Assembly: GCA_026770585.1 (NCBI GenBank)
Contig: MU646465.1
Location: 360,594 to 382,966, forward strand
Length of the DNA: 22,373 bases
Direction of reading: 5' to 3'
Source of the DNA: Baffinella frigidus
Lineage: Eukaryota; Cryptophyceae; Cryptomonadales; Baffinellaceae
The notes beneath the pieces are model-generated. The model was not told where the DNA came from and made no database searches. It saw only the letters and a program-made list of their open reading frames with translations. Each line of letters begins with the position of its first letter. The stretch's first letter is position 1. This document shows, one piece after another, positions 7,886 through 15,282 of the stretch. The position numbers and the translations under genes are program-made.

Positions 7886-8005
7886 CCAGGGGTACCTCGC
7901 TCATAAGACACACCAACCCCCCTAGGACCACCATAGGGCCCTAGGCGTAGGCCTACTGTAGGGTCCTAGGAGGGGGCGGTTTCTTATGAGCGAGGTGCCC
8001 CTGTA
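7886..8005. mobile_element. Family A MITE, copy A8
   Basis: The left flank TA is mutated (TTCCAGGGGTACC) and the right tip is GGTGCCCCTGTA. The interior matches the other copies. Its orientation, by the order of the GACCACC and GACCCTAC arms, is opposite to A7. Confidence 0.8.
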
Positions 8006-8045
8006 CCTGACGACCGTGGGAGGTGCTGGCGTGGGACGCTGCTCC

Positions 8046-8452
8046 TTGAACCCTGAACCCTACACCCTTAACCCTGGACCCTGAACCGCAAACCGTAAAC
8101 CGTAATCCCTAAACCTCAGACCCTAAGCCCCAAAACCCTGCACCTTGAACCCTGAACCCTGAACCCTGAACCTTGAACCCTACACCCTCAACCTGTCACC
8201 CGAACCCTAAACCCTAAACCCTAAACACTAACACTAAACCCGGAATCTTAAAACCCTAACCCCCAAACACTGAACTGAAAACCCTGAACCCTCAACCCTA
8301 AAACTTCAACCCTAAACCCTGAACCCTACATCCTAAGCCCTAAACCCTAAACCCTAAAACCTGAACCCTAAAACCTAAACCCTAAACCCTAAACGCTAAA
8401 CCCTAAACCCTAAACCCTAAACCCTAAACCCTGAACCCTAAAACCCAAACCC
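8046..8452 (-). repeat. Interstitial telomere-like array T3 (CCCTAAA)
   Basis: Units read CCCTAAA on the plus strand, opposite to T1, T2 and T4. The best-preserved stretch is about 8335-8435; the left half has CCCTGAA and CCTACA variants. The right end directly abuts an exon-like segment with a donor site. Confidence 0.85.
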
Positions 8453-8515
8453 TCCATCAGCAGCACCCCGCTGGCTTTTGGTGGATGCTCCGTTTTTACC
8501 CTTGCCGTTGCCAAG
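8452..8515 (+). pseudogene. Exon-like remnant with splice donor
   Basis: From the edge of array T3 the frame reads SISSTPLAFGGCSVFTLAVA then K, ending at AAG followed by GTAAGA, a good 5' splice site. No acceptor or start is visible on its left, because telomere-like repeats begin there. It could be an exon cut by insertion of the array. No family is recognised, and the segment is short enough for chance. Confidence 0.2.
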
Positions 8516-8604
8516 GTAAGACCTCGACCATACCTGACAACAGGGAAAGAGAAACACTTCCAGATGACTGAACGCCAAAGTGTCAAGGCACTCTGTAGAA
8601 CAGA

Positions 8605-8749
8605 TTACTTGTGCCGGTCAGCTCCGAGACTTTTTCGGGGTCTAAATAGGGGGTACGCCGACGTAGTTGCCAGGCCGAAGGGAGGCCGGTTTCTAGAAGC
8701 GTGAGGAGGATCCGACGCTTCTTCATCAAGTACATCCCATGCTTTGCTC
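8605..8749 (-). CDS. Weak terminal-exon candidate
   Basis: On the minus strand CCCTCAG could be an acceptor, after which one frame reads SKAWDVLDEEASDPPHASRN and continues to a stop at 8605 (47 codons). A second minus frame over the same bases is also open (MKKRRILLTLLETGLPSAWQ), so coding is uncertain. No family is recognised, and element C2 lies just upstream. Confidence 0.2.
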
Positions 8750-8807
8750 CTGAGGGTGGCGGGGCGCGTTGCTGCATCTCCTCTTGCTTCGCTGCAGCTG
8801 CTTTTGG

Positions 8808-8912
8808 TATCCCTTACGTGGCCAGTAGGCTCATACGCCCTACGGTAGGGCCCTAGGACCTGCCTAAGACCTCTTGGCCCTCAAATTTGACGGCATGGCC
8901 ACTTAAGGGATA
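8808..8912 (+). mobile_element. Family C MITE, copy C2
   Basis: The ends are TATCCCTTACGTGGCC and GGCCACTTAAGGGATA. The order of internal blocks is CATACGCCCTACGG, TAGGGCCCTAGGACCTGCC, AGACCTCTTGGCC and CAAATTTGACGGC, taken here as the reference orientation. Confidence 0.8.
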
Positions 8913-8949
8913 GTGCTTCCTGTGGCCTGCTTCTGCGTTCCTGTGCGCA

Positions 8950-9050
8950 CAGGTGCGTGAGCAGCGAGCAGAGAAGAGGTGTGCAACGAGCACAGATGTG
9001 GATAATTACCCTAGACTCACAGGTTATGAGTCCATGTCAACTCAAATACA
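8950..9050 (+). repeat. Dispersed repeat shared with 11640-11800
   Basis: GAGGTGTGCAACGAGC occurs here, and its reverse complement in near-identical form at about 11643-11665. CAGGTTATGAGTC followed by a CAACT block occurs here at about 9020 and again at about 11769. The arrangement differs between the two places, so it may be two small repeats. Confidence 0.4.
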
Positions 9051-9072
9051 GAGTGACACAAAGTCGCCTTTT

Positions 9073-9182
9073 CCCACCAACTCTCACAACTTGGACAAAT
9101 CGAAAAAGTCAAAAACACCAAATCCCCTTGGAGGCCGTCGGAATCCGACGGCCTGCAAGGGGAGTTTTGGAGCCATTTTGTG
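9073..9182. mobile_element. Family F element, partial copy F2
   Basis: The left arm begins CCCACCAACTCTCACAACTTG and the central palindrome GGCCGTCGGAATCCGACGGCC is present, followed by the GAGCCATTTTG segment that belongs to the opposite arm. The outer right end is missing. Confidence 0.7.
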
Positions 9183-9345
9183 GTCGGACCCCAGGGACAA
9201 GCACACGCCTGCTCAGGGTGTACTTGGTTCGCTGCCCCAGTGAGCTTTGACACAAAGTTCGTGTCAGGTTTGCTGAGTCCCCGAATCGTTTCGGGGAATC
9301 GAAGAAGCTTCTTCGATCGAAGAAGCTTCCGCTTTCTCGGTAACC

Positions 9346-10017
9346 ATGGGCAGACTCGAAGAGTTTCTCGGTGGCGGGGGCGTGTGGATGCTGGGATACG
9401 TGCTGGCGATCGCGCCTCACGGGTGGTTGGTGCTCTCAGATCCGACCTGGACGCTGCTGCTGCCATTTCTGTTACAGCTGGTGTGTGTTGCCAAGCTCTA
9501 CGTTGCACTCTCGTGGCCCAGCCCGGGGAAGGAAGCCACGTCGAAGCCCGGGAAGGAAGCCACACCGGAGCCCGGGAAGGAATCCACGCCCAAGCCCGGG
9601 GCGGCTTGCTCACCATCTCTGGCGGGCTGTGGAGAGTCGGAGGAGTCCAGAACCGAGAGCGCTCTCAGTTGGCTCGCGGCACGAGGCCTCCTCCCGGACG
9701 AGGGGGTTCGTCCGTGCCGGTTCTCCGTGAACAAGGATCGAGCGGGGCTGAACCTGTGCGAGGCTGCGGCCAAGGGCGATCTCAGGCGTATTCGCAAGTT
9801 GATTGCCGCTGGCGCGGACGTGAACGAATGCAACTACGATGGGAGAACGGCGCTCCACATTTCCACACGCAATGCGGACGTACACGTACACGTCGTGACA
9901 AAGGGGGCAGATATGGTGGCGCGAGACCAAAAAATAACCGTGGCATTCCAGTCAAGGTACTCGCAGTTGCAAGTTTGCCCCCAATTTCCCCTTGGGGTTT
10001 CCTCACTTTCCTTTTAA
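9346..10017 (+). CDS. Ankyrin-repeat protein with N-terminal membrane segments
   Basis: ATG in a good context (AACCATGG) opens a 223-codon frame. Residues about 12-30 and 33-55 are two hydrophobic stretches (GVWMLGYVLAIAPHGWLVL and TLLLPFLLQLVCVAKLYVAL), followed by a threefold nine-residue repeat of the type PGKEATSK. Residues about 140-180 form a clear ankyrin unit: LCEAAAKGDLRRIRKLIAAG then ADVNECNYDGRTALHIS. A second unit starts (GADMVARDQ) but departs from the consensus, and the last 30 residues look like intron or non-coding sequence. An unrecognised intron or a 3' truncation is therefore likely, and the true C-terminus is unknown. Ankyrin repeats bind other proteins; the partner cannot be inferred. 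The gene converges on the methyltransferase gene's 3' end at 10230. Confidence 0.55.
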   Translation: MGRLEEFLGGGGVWMLGYVLAIAPHGWLVLSDPTWTLLLPFLLQLVCVAKLYVALSWPSPGKEATSKPGKEATPEPGKESTPKPGAACSPSLAGCGESEESRTESALSWLAARGLLPDEGVRPCRFSVNKDRAGLNLCEAAAKGDLRRIRKLIAAGADVNECNYDGRTALHISTRNADVHVHVVTKGADMVARDQKITVAFQSRYSQLQVCPQFPLGVSSLSF

Positions 10018-10229
10018 TCCGAAGCGGGCCAAATTTCCAGGTACTAACTAGCATCACGAAATTGAACTCCGCCCCCCTCTCCACTCACTTTCAGGGGGGG
10101 AGTGAGGGGAAAAGTGCACGTCTCAGGAGGAGAACTCAAGAACACCAATCTGAAACATTTACATTTACTGAACCTCAGGGGGTTTGCCGGCAAATCGTTG
10201 CCGATTTGCCCGCAAGTCACGGACGTGCG

Positions 10230-13200
10230 TCAGCTTCCCACCCGTGGGCAGCAGCGCACCACCACAGGCTGCCCCAAGCGCTGCAGACACTCATTGTAGG
10301 GCGGCGTCTCCTCCATCCAGACCCCGGGTGTCGCGCCATCGTGGGACGCGACGAGCTCGTCGCGTCCTCCGCTTGTGGTTGCAGCCAGGTTGCGAGGCTC
10401 ACGCCGAAGGGTCAGGAGTCCGTCCTCACGCGGGCCCGCCTCACACCCGCTCCTTGAGCCCCCGCTTAGTCGAGGCTCATCACCTGTCCGACCGAGGCTC
10501 ACACTGGCTGCAGCCTCGCAGTGAGGGGCCGCGTCGCGCGCAGGGAGGGGTGGCGTCTCGGCGTGGACGCGGATGTGGAAGTGCCGGGCGAGGGCGAGGA
10601 GGAAGCTCAGCTCTCGGCCCGGGTCGCGCACCACAAACGCCAGCCACACTTCCGTGCCCTCCGAACAGACCTGCGCCGCCACGCGGGGTCTACTTGAGAC
10701 GTGACCGGGAGCAATCATAAGTTGACACAACAGGAAAACGCTCAGAATCTGAGCGTTTTGCCAAAAATTGACACGAGGTTCAATTGAAGTCGACTTTTGC
10801 GATTGACCACCTTCAGGTCTAGCGTAGGCTCTGGTCAGGGCGTGCCAATTAGGTCCTTTAGGTTCTTCGAGCTCCCAACATAGGCGGACACCGGAGCTGG
10901 TTCTGCAGAAAAGTCATGCTTCCTTGACAGGCAGCGCAGAGAACGGACGATGCCTGCAAATGGGGTAGTTCAACATTGCCTAGGACCTCCTACCGAAGGC
11001 CGAGGGATCCTAGGACCAAAAGTCTCGGCCTACGGTAGGAGGTCCTAGGCAATGCCGTAGGCCTAACTACCCCATTTTCAGGCCATTACCCTATTAAATC
11101 GATCATACGTGCACTGTCCAGGGGTGAGCTGCATGCGTTGAGGTTGTGCGCGGGTCTCGAAGACAAGACGCTGGCCTTGACCTTCAATGTGAGGCCACAC
11201 GACGCCACTAGTGACCTCAAATCCACCCCGGCATTCAGGTAGTTATCTGGTTTAAACGAGTTTTCGTCCATATCTGGACCAATACAAAATGCAGATCTGC
11301 CGTGTGTTCAACACGCCTTTCAGCGGTCACGGGCAGAAAATTTCACATAAACCTTCGAGAAGAATCTAGATCTTCTGCGACCCCATTCCAGCCGACTATT
11401 AAGCAGAATATGGTTTTAAGACTTGAATTTGTACAACACGTGCACAGCTTATATAATGCCTTAGCAGCCTTTACAATCACTAGTAAGGAATTCGGCCCCC
11501 ATTAGAGGTCTCAAGTGGCGTCGTGTGGGAGGGCCTGCAATTGGATTCGTAAAGCAATAATTTTTGGTACACATGGTAAAATTCGGGAGCATTAATAATT
11601 CGGGAGATTCAAAATAACATTGGGGAGCTTTGAAACACCTCTGCTCGTTGCACACCTCTCCTCTGCCAGTTCATAGTCCCAGGGTCGAAAATTAGATTCG
11701 TAGAGCAACCCGTGCCGTTACAAGTTTTGGTCAAAACTCGGGAGTTTTGCCAAAGGAATTGGAGTTCTCAGGTTATGAGTCTAGGACAACTTAAGAGAAC
11801 TACCAAGATAGTTGAGTGGAAAGGTGTTTGGTGCTAAACGGAAAAGTATCAAGTGTTCAAACGGCTCCAAGTCTTGACATGTCCCTCAGGAATTGACATG
11901 TGTTTCAGTAAACCTACCGAACGACAACACAGCGGACTTCGAAGGGATTTCGTCAATAACCCCTAAGCGATAAGACACACGACCCCGCGGCAGGCAACCC
12001 GTAGGGGCAGGGGGGTTCCTACAGACAAGGTACCGGAAACTCGGACATATCCTTCCCAAAAATCCCTTCGTAGCCCGCTGTGTGGCAAGGGGTTCAGCCT
12101 GGCACGGTTCTTGTAGCCTTCAGACGAGGGGAGGGGTGCAGCGATGAGAGCGCAGGGGGGGGGTGGCACGCCAGATTCATGGAAGGGGTTGCCAAAAGTC
12201 AATTTCCCCTGCAGGCAGTGGTTTTCAAAACTCAAAGTCCTATCCTGTAAGGTTCTAAAAAAATCAACCCCCTTCTGGGCTCCAACACGAGGCTATCCAT
12301 GCGAACAGATTCATAAGTCAATTATTGGATTATTACCCAGGAAACACGCCAAAAGCCAGCAATTGATCACGTCTCCCCCGGAAAAAGCATGAGGAAACGT
12401 GATCATTTCCCACATTTTTTTAAAAATGTCCTTTTATTCTGTTCGCATGGATAGCCTCGTGTGGTCTGGCGTGGGGGGGGGAGACCGCGCAGAGAGTGGC
12501 GAGGAGAGCGTCTCGCGTGTCCAGGTCCAGGAGGCTCCACCCGCCCCAGTAGAGAAGGTCCGAGCCGAGAACCTGCCCTCTCGCTTTTGGTCAGATCTCA
12601 TCCAGACAGACCCACCTCGGGTCGTGTCATCGACAGCGGGCAGCCACGTGCCCGTCGCAGTCACCATCAGTCCCAACTCAAACTTAATAGTAATAATAAA
12701 TACCCCCCACTTCCGCCCCTTGTTCTTATTCTTCCTGCTGGTCAGTAGAGAAGGTCTGAGCCGAGAACCTGCCACGCAAGAGTGCACGAGGGTGTTGAAT
12801 TTTTAAAACCTTTCTGATAAGGTTCTTTGACTTTTGAAAAACCACTGCCTTGAGGGGAAATTGACTTTTGACGACCCCTTCCAAGAATCTGGCGTGGTGC
12901 CCACTCGCTTGTGGTCAGATCTCATCCGGACGAGTATTCATGATGGATACGATTTTGGTGTATCTTGAGGGGTGGAAATAAGACAGTCGTCTATCTAGAC
13001 TTCATTCCGAGCCTTAAGATACACTAAATTCGGATCGGAGATCCCCGAAATCGTATTCATCATGAATAGTCGACGGGATTAGATCACGCAACGCCCTCAC
13101 CACGTCTCTAGTAAACTCTGATGACATAACAACACTAATAGCTCTTACACACCCTTATGAACCATTACATCCTTATCAACCCTTGCATCTTTAAAACCCT

Positions 13201-15148
13201 GTATGCACCCCAACACCCCCCCCCCCGTACATTCTTAAAACCCTGTGTACATCCTAATAAATCGCAAAGCATAAGAAGCATTCAAGACATCATCCAGCCA
13301 CCGCCTCCCACACAGCGGACTTCGGAAGCTGTTTCGAACAACCCCTACGCGATAAGACCTAGGTTCCTACGGTAGGCAACCCGTAGGGACATGGGAGGGT
13401 TCCTACGGATAAAGTAACGGAAAGTTGGCCCGATTTGGGCCGAACCCCCCTTCGTGGCCCGCTGTGTGATCGGTGCCCTCTTGGAGCAAACCCTAAAACC
13501 CTGACCCACTAACACCGTAACAAACCGTCATTAAACCTAATGGATCCTACACCCTAGCAAACCCTCACCATCAGGGTTTATTAGGGTTTATGAGGGTTGG
13601 CTAGGGTGTAGGGTCCATTAGGTTTAATGACGGTTTGTTACGGTGTTAGTGGGTCAGGGTTCTAGGGTTTGCTCCAAGAGGGCACCGACCCTAATAAACC
13701 CTGATGGTGAAGAAACAGTCGAAACTTCATCCACCAGCCGCCTGCTCGGACCCCTTTCGGTGCAAACCCTAATACTTAACCCCCCAACCCCTGAACCTCA
13801 AAAACCATAATAACCTAACCCCCTAACCCCCCAACCCTCTATCCCCCTAACCGCAACTGAAACGATTAAAAAATAATGATTTCTGGCAACGAAAATTACT
13901 ACACAGGTGCTTTACTATTACTAGTAAGACCCAATTTTGCATTAAATTTCGTTGCCAGAAAGAAATATTTTTAATCGTTTCCAGAGCTGAAACCCCAAAC
14001 CCCGAACGCAGCTGCTCCGGCGGCGTGGACCCCAATTCCTAAACCATCAACCCCTCAACCCTTCAACCCAAACCTCTAATTCCCAAACCTCGAACGCAGC
14101 CGCTCTGGCGGCGCTGACCCCGAACTCTCAACCCTCAACTTTAAAGCCTGAACCTTAAACTATTAAATCCCAATTCCCAAACCCCGGTGCTGACCACGCA
14201 AGAGTGCAGGGCTGACCTGGGAAAACAAGCCAGTTCACACGGAATTTGTAGCAACTTTCCGAAATTTCGATTTTTCTGTGGGAAGAATGTCCACTTATGA
14301 ACTTAAGAAATAGTAGAATTCTACTATTTCTCCTGTGGGTCACTCTGCCCTACACTCTTGCGTGGGAGGCGGTCCCGTAAAGACGCAATCTGGCGCGCTG
14401 TGCGCGGGTGTTGGCAGGCAAAGCGAGGGGCGCACCAGGTCAAACGGCGGGTTGAGGTCTTGGACACGCTCTCCCCACACGTGCGCACGCACCTCCGCCG
14501 TCCCCGGCACCCCTTCACCCCCCCACGGCGGCCTGGACAGGAGGGGCCGATTGCGCGCCACGTTGGCCTCGAGGTGCGGGACGACAGACGGGAGGTCCGA
14601 GAGCGTCACGTGCGCGCCCAATGCTGCTGCGCCGATGCCCAGAACGCCTGTGCCTGACCCTACCTGCTCGCACGATAGTTGACGTCAGAATTATCTCTTT
14701 GGGACCCGGCGGAGAAAGAAAGGGGGATGGTGGCTGGTCCAGCAAGCAGACCGAGCAGGTTAGAGGTGCACCACAAATCTCTGCTGTTTCCGTGTTACAG
14801 GCGTCTCCTCAGAAGCTTGTTAAGCTGGGTTCTGATCACGACGAGGGTGATGACCTCCAGCACTCGCTTGCCGGCGAGGAATGCAGATCCTCGCACTCGG
14901 TCGAAGCATTCGGCCAGGATCAGCGTGACCGGCCAGACGACACCCGACGTGGGGTCTTCCTGCTCCTCGCCCCACCCACCAGGAACTACGCCGTCCCCGG
15001 GTCGGATGTCCACCTCCACATCCAGACCCCAGATCCGCTGCCGCGAGTTCAGGTTCGGGAACCGCACATCTCCCGACTCTTCGCCTACGCCCTCGACACC
15101 CGCACCGCTCTGCCCGTGATCGAACATCATCCGATGCAGGGAGCGCAC
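10230..15148 (-). CDS. METTL21/FAM86-type protein-lysine methyltransferase, four exons
   Basis: Four minus-strand exons, all phase 0, give about 349 residues: 15148-14855, 14663-14436, 12572-12486 and 10670-10230. Exon 1 ends SGVVWPVTLILAECF...GKRVLE; exon 2 opens VGSGTGVLGIGAAALGAHV, the GxGxG SAM-binding motif I, then TLSDLPSVVPHLEANVARN, and ends PPFDL; exon 3 supplies VLGSDLLYWGG, the family's post-core (D/N)xxY-like signature, and LLATLCA; exon 4 continues VCSEGTEVWLAFVVRDPGRE. Every junction has GT-AG ends, with AG before exons that begin GTA, GTT and GTC. Known METTL21 and EEF2KMT enzymes methylate lysines of chaperones or elongation factors using SAM; the substrate here is unknown. 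Introns are 191, 1863 and 1815 nt, the latter two filled with inverted-repeat elements. The first ATG is chosen for frame; the following MM is an alternative. The tail after HIRVHAE (about residue 238 on) is low complexity and may include another intron. Confidence 0.78.
10344..10367. repeat. Perfect 24-bp palindrome in exon 4 tail
   Basis: GGACGCGACGAG is followed immediately by its reverse complement. It lies in the poorly conserved tail of the methyltransferase reading frame. The GAGCCTC motif also recurs several times between 10395 and 10505, which suggests that repeat sequence has entered this exon or its 3' UTR. Confidence 0.8.
10851..10929 (+). mobile_element. Family B repeat, copy B6
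   Basis: AGGTCCTTTAGGTTCTTCGA and the GGCGGACACCGGAGC block, in the last intron of the methyltransferase gene. Relative to that gene it is antisense. It ends after CATGCTTCCTTGACAGG. Confidence 0.65.
10952..11096. mobile_element. Family E inverted-repeat element, copy E2
   Basis: Both arms are present: CCTGCAAATGGGGTAGTT on the left and AACTACCCCATTTTCAGG on the right. The interior is CATTGCCTAGGACCTCCTAC and its inverse, around GGATCCTAGGACC. The right flank (CCATTACCCTATTA) matches the left flank of E1, so the element may extend to about 11096. It lies in the last methyltransferase intron. Confidence 0.75.
11193..11533. repeat. Inverted-repeat pair Q, 25-bp arms
   Basis: CCACACGACGCCACTAGTGAC near 11195 pairs with GTCTCAAGTGGCGTCGTGTGG near 11509. 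The 290-bp interior is AT-rich and shows no coding signal. It may be a MITE in the last methyltransferase intron. A plus-strand reading across 11090-11240 that looks protein-like overlaps the left arm and is not accepted as a gene. Confidence 0.45.
11540..11926. other. Intronic sequence with small direct repeats
   Basis: GATTCGTAAAGCAA (about 11544) recurs as GATTCGTAGAGCAA (about 11694), and ATTCGGGAG occurs twice (about 11581 and 11599). The GAGGTGTGCAACGAGC-type repeat is present in inverse. This is part of the last intron of the methyltransferase gene; no exon is seen. Confidence 0.35.
11927..12084. mobile_element. Family H inverted-repeat element, copy H1
   Basis: The ends are ACACAGCGGACTTCGAAGG and a right end CCTTCGTAGCCCGCTGTGT. 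GCAACCCGTAGGGGC and GGGGTTCCTAC lie inside. The second copy, H2 (13309-13468), has the same ends and length, which confirms the boundaries. H1 and H2 lie in different introns of the same gene, on either side of exon 3. Confidence 0.75.
12163..12474 (-). mobile_element. Family K element K3, interrupted by J
   Basis: Its 12163-12275 part is an inverted, about 80 percent similar copy of K1 (12772-12897): CACGCCAGATTC, then CAAAAGTCAATTTCCCCT and GGCAGTGGTTTT. The other tip, GTCTGGCGTGG at 12464-12474, is separated from it by element J. It ends 12 bp before exon 3 of the methyltransferase gene. Confidence 0.65.
12284..12463. mobile_element. Inverted-repeat element J (nested in K3)
   Basis: The terminal inverted repeats are about 24 bp: AACACGAGGCTATCCATGCG and CGCATGGATAGCCTCGTGT. 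An inner hairpin pairs GATCACGT with ACGTGATC. Sequence like its interior (AAGTCAATTRTT and GGAAACACGCCAAAAG) occurs at 20388-20405 and 20617-20645. It lies next to exon 3 in the last intron. Confidence 0.7.
12743..12934 (-). pseudogene. Partial duplicate of methyltransferase exon 3, split by K1
   Basis: 12743-12773 repeats the start of exon 3 (same acceptor CAG, then VLGSDLLY followed by a stop), and 12899-12934 repeats the upstream intron part (CAAGCGAG and GATGAGATCTGACCA on the minus strand). In the functional copy (12546-12611) these halves are contiguous. The duplicate lies upstream of the real exon in the intron. Its use would truncate the protein inside the post-core motif. Confidence 0.7.
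12772..12897 (+). mobile_element. Family K element, copy K1
   Basis: The ends CCACGCAAGAG and CTGGCGTGG form a short imperfect TIR. It is inserted in the duplicated exon-3 segment with TGCC on both sides (12770-12773 and 12898-12901). The uninterrupted duplicate at 12570-12580 acts as the empty site. It is the inverse of K3, so exon 3 lies between oppositely oriented copies. Confidence 0.7.
12935..13068. mobile_element. Element L, TA-flanked MITE
   Basis: The ends are TATTCATGATGGATACGATTT and AAATCGTATTCATCATGAATA, about 22 bp with one or two mismatches, with TA at both limits. A second inner pair is TGTATCTT with AAGATACA. It sits in the second methyltransferase intron. Confidence 0.7.
13069..13308. 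other. Intronic low-complexity stretch
   Basis: CA- and CCCT-rich with a CTTAAAACCCTGT direct repeat (about 13190 and 13232). No exon signal is seen. Confidence 0.3.
13309..13468. mobile_element. Family H element, copy H2
   Basis: The ends CACACAGCGGACTTC and GGCCCGCTGTGTG match H1. The interior CCTACGGTAGGCAACCCGTAG is better preserved than in H1. Palindrome M begins 3 bp beyond it. Confidence 0.75.
13471..13687. repeat. Long palindrome M with telomere-like units
   Basis: Two arms of about 95 bp, almost identical: CGGTGCCCTCTTGGAGCAAA on the left and TTTGCTCCAAGAGGGCACCG on the right. They enclose AACACCGTAACAAACCGTC, CCTACACCCTAGC and a loop of about 25 bp with TTTATTAGGG. The arms contain degenerate CCCTAAA units. 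The near identity suggests a recent origin. It lies in an intron, so the transcript would contain a very stable hairpin. Confidence 0.8.
13740..13858. repeat. Degenerate telomere-like CCCTAACC patch
   Basis: CCCTAACCC, CCCCTGAACC and CCAACCCT units in the CCCTAAA orientation. The patch continues, interrupted by element N and a tandem duplication, to about 14190. Confidence 0.5.
13859..13981. mobile_element. Inverted-repeat element N
   Basis: Arms of about 40 bp: GAAACGATTAAAAAATAATG with TTCTGGCAACGAAAATT, and the inverse AATTTCGTTGCCAGAA with ATTTTTAATCGTTTC. The loop of about 45 bp contains ACTAGT. It is embedded in the degenerate telomere-like patch inside the second methyltransferase intron. 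Confidence 0.7.
14003..14135 (+). repeat. 88-bp tandem duplication
   Basis: CGAACGCAGCTGCTCCGGCG at 14003 recurs as CGAACGCAGCCGCTCTGGCG at 14091, each followed by GGCG, a GACCCC block and CCCTCAAC-like telomeric decay. Confidence 0.6.
14194..14365. mobile_element. Inverted-repeat element K2
   Basis: The TIRs are CCACGCAAGAGTGCAGGGC and GCCCTACACTCTTGCGTGG, 18 of 19 positions paired. The interior has a perfect 24-bp palindrome centred on GAATTC (14307-14330). The tip matches K1, but the interior does not, so K1 and K2 may share only ends. It lies 70 bp inside intron 2, next to exon 2. Confidence 0.75.
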
Positions 15149-15282
15149 GGTTGTCGCTCTGCAATCCTGAATGCCAGAACTCTGGAAAGCTGAGCTCGAG
15201 AAGGTGAAAAAAAGAATTTATGGTCAAAATTCATGGTCAAAAGTTTTTTTCATTCAAAACCCAACGGTATTTGTTCACAAAC
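15149..15282. promoter_or_regulatory. Divergent intergenic region, 134 bp
   Basis: The methyltransferase (minus) and the SAP gene (plus) start codons are only 134 bp apart, so a shared bidirectional promoter is likely. The right half is AT-rich, with repeated ATGGTCAAAA (15220 and 15232) and TTTTTTTCATTCAAAACCC. No TATA box or named motif can be assigned. Confidence 0.45.

Noticed and set aside
9180-10457. The longest open frame (425 codons, plus strand)
   Set aside because: It overlaps the ankyrin frame in another phase, has arginine-rich GC-biased composition, and covers the methyltransferase tail and an F element; the ankyrin frame has the recognisable motif.
11086-11271. Protein-like plus reading (LSRGELHALRLCAGLEDKTL) between element E2 and a possible GTAGTT donor
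   Set aside because: It overlaps the left arm of inverted repeat Q, lies inside an intron of the opposite-strand gene, and matches no family I know.
12163-12897. A single 735-bp transposon with 100-bp inverted ends
   Set aside because: The ends are better explained as two inverted copies of the shorter family K; the interior is host exon 3 and its duplicate.
14340-14435. Apparent truncation of the methyltransferase by element K2
   Set aside because: At first the motif after FDL seemed lost. Exon 3 (VLGSDLLYWGG) was then found 1.9 kb further on with matching phase, so the gene is continuous.
14621-15193. A 190-codon plus-strand frame opposite methyltransferase exon 1
   Set aside because: The minus strand carries the conserved motifs with splice sites; this is its shadow.
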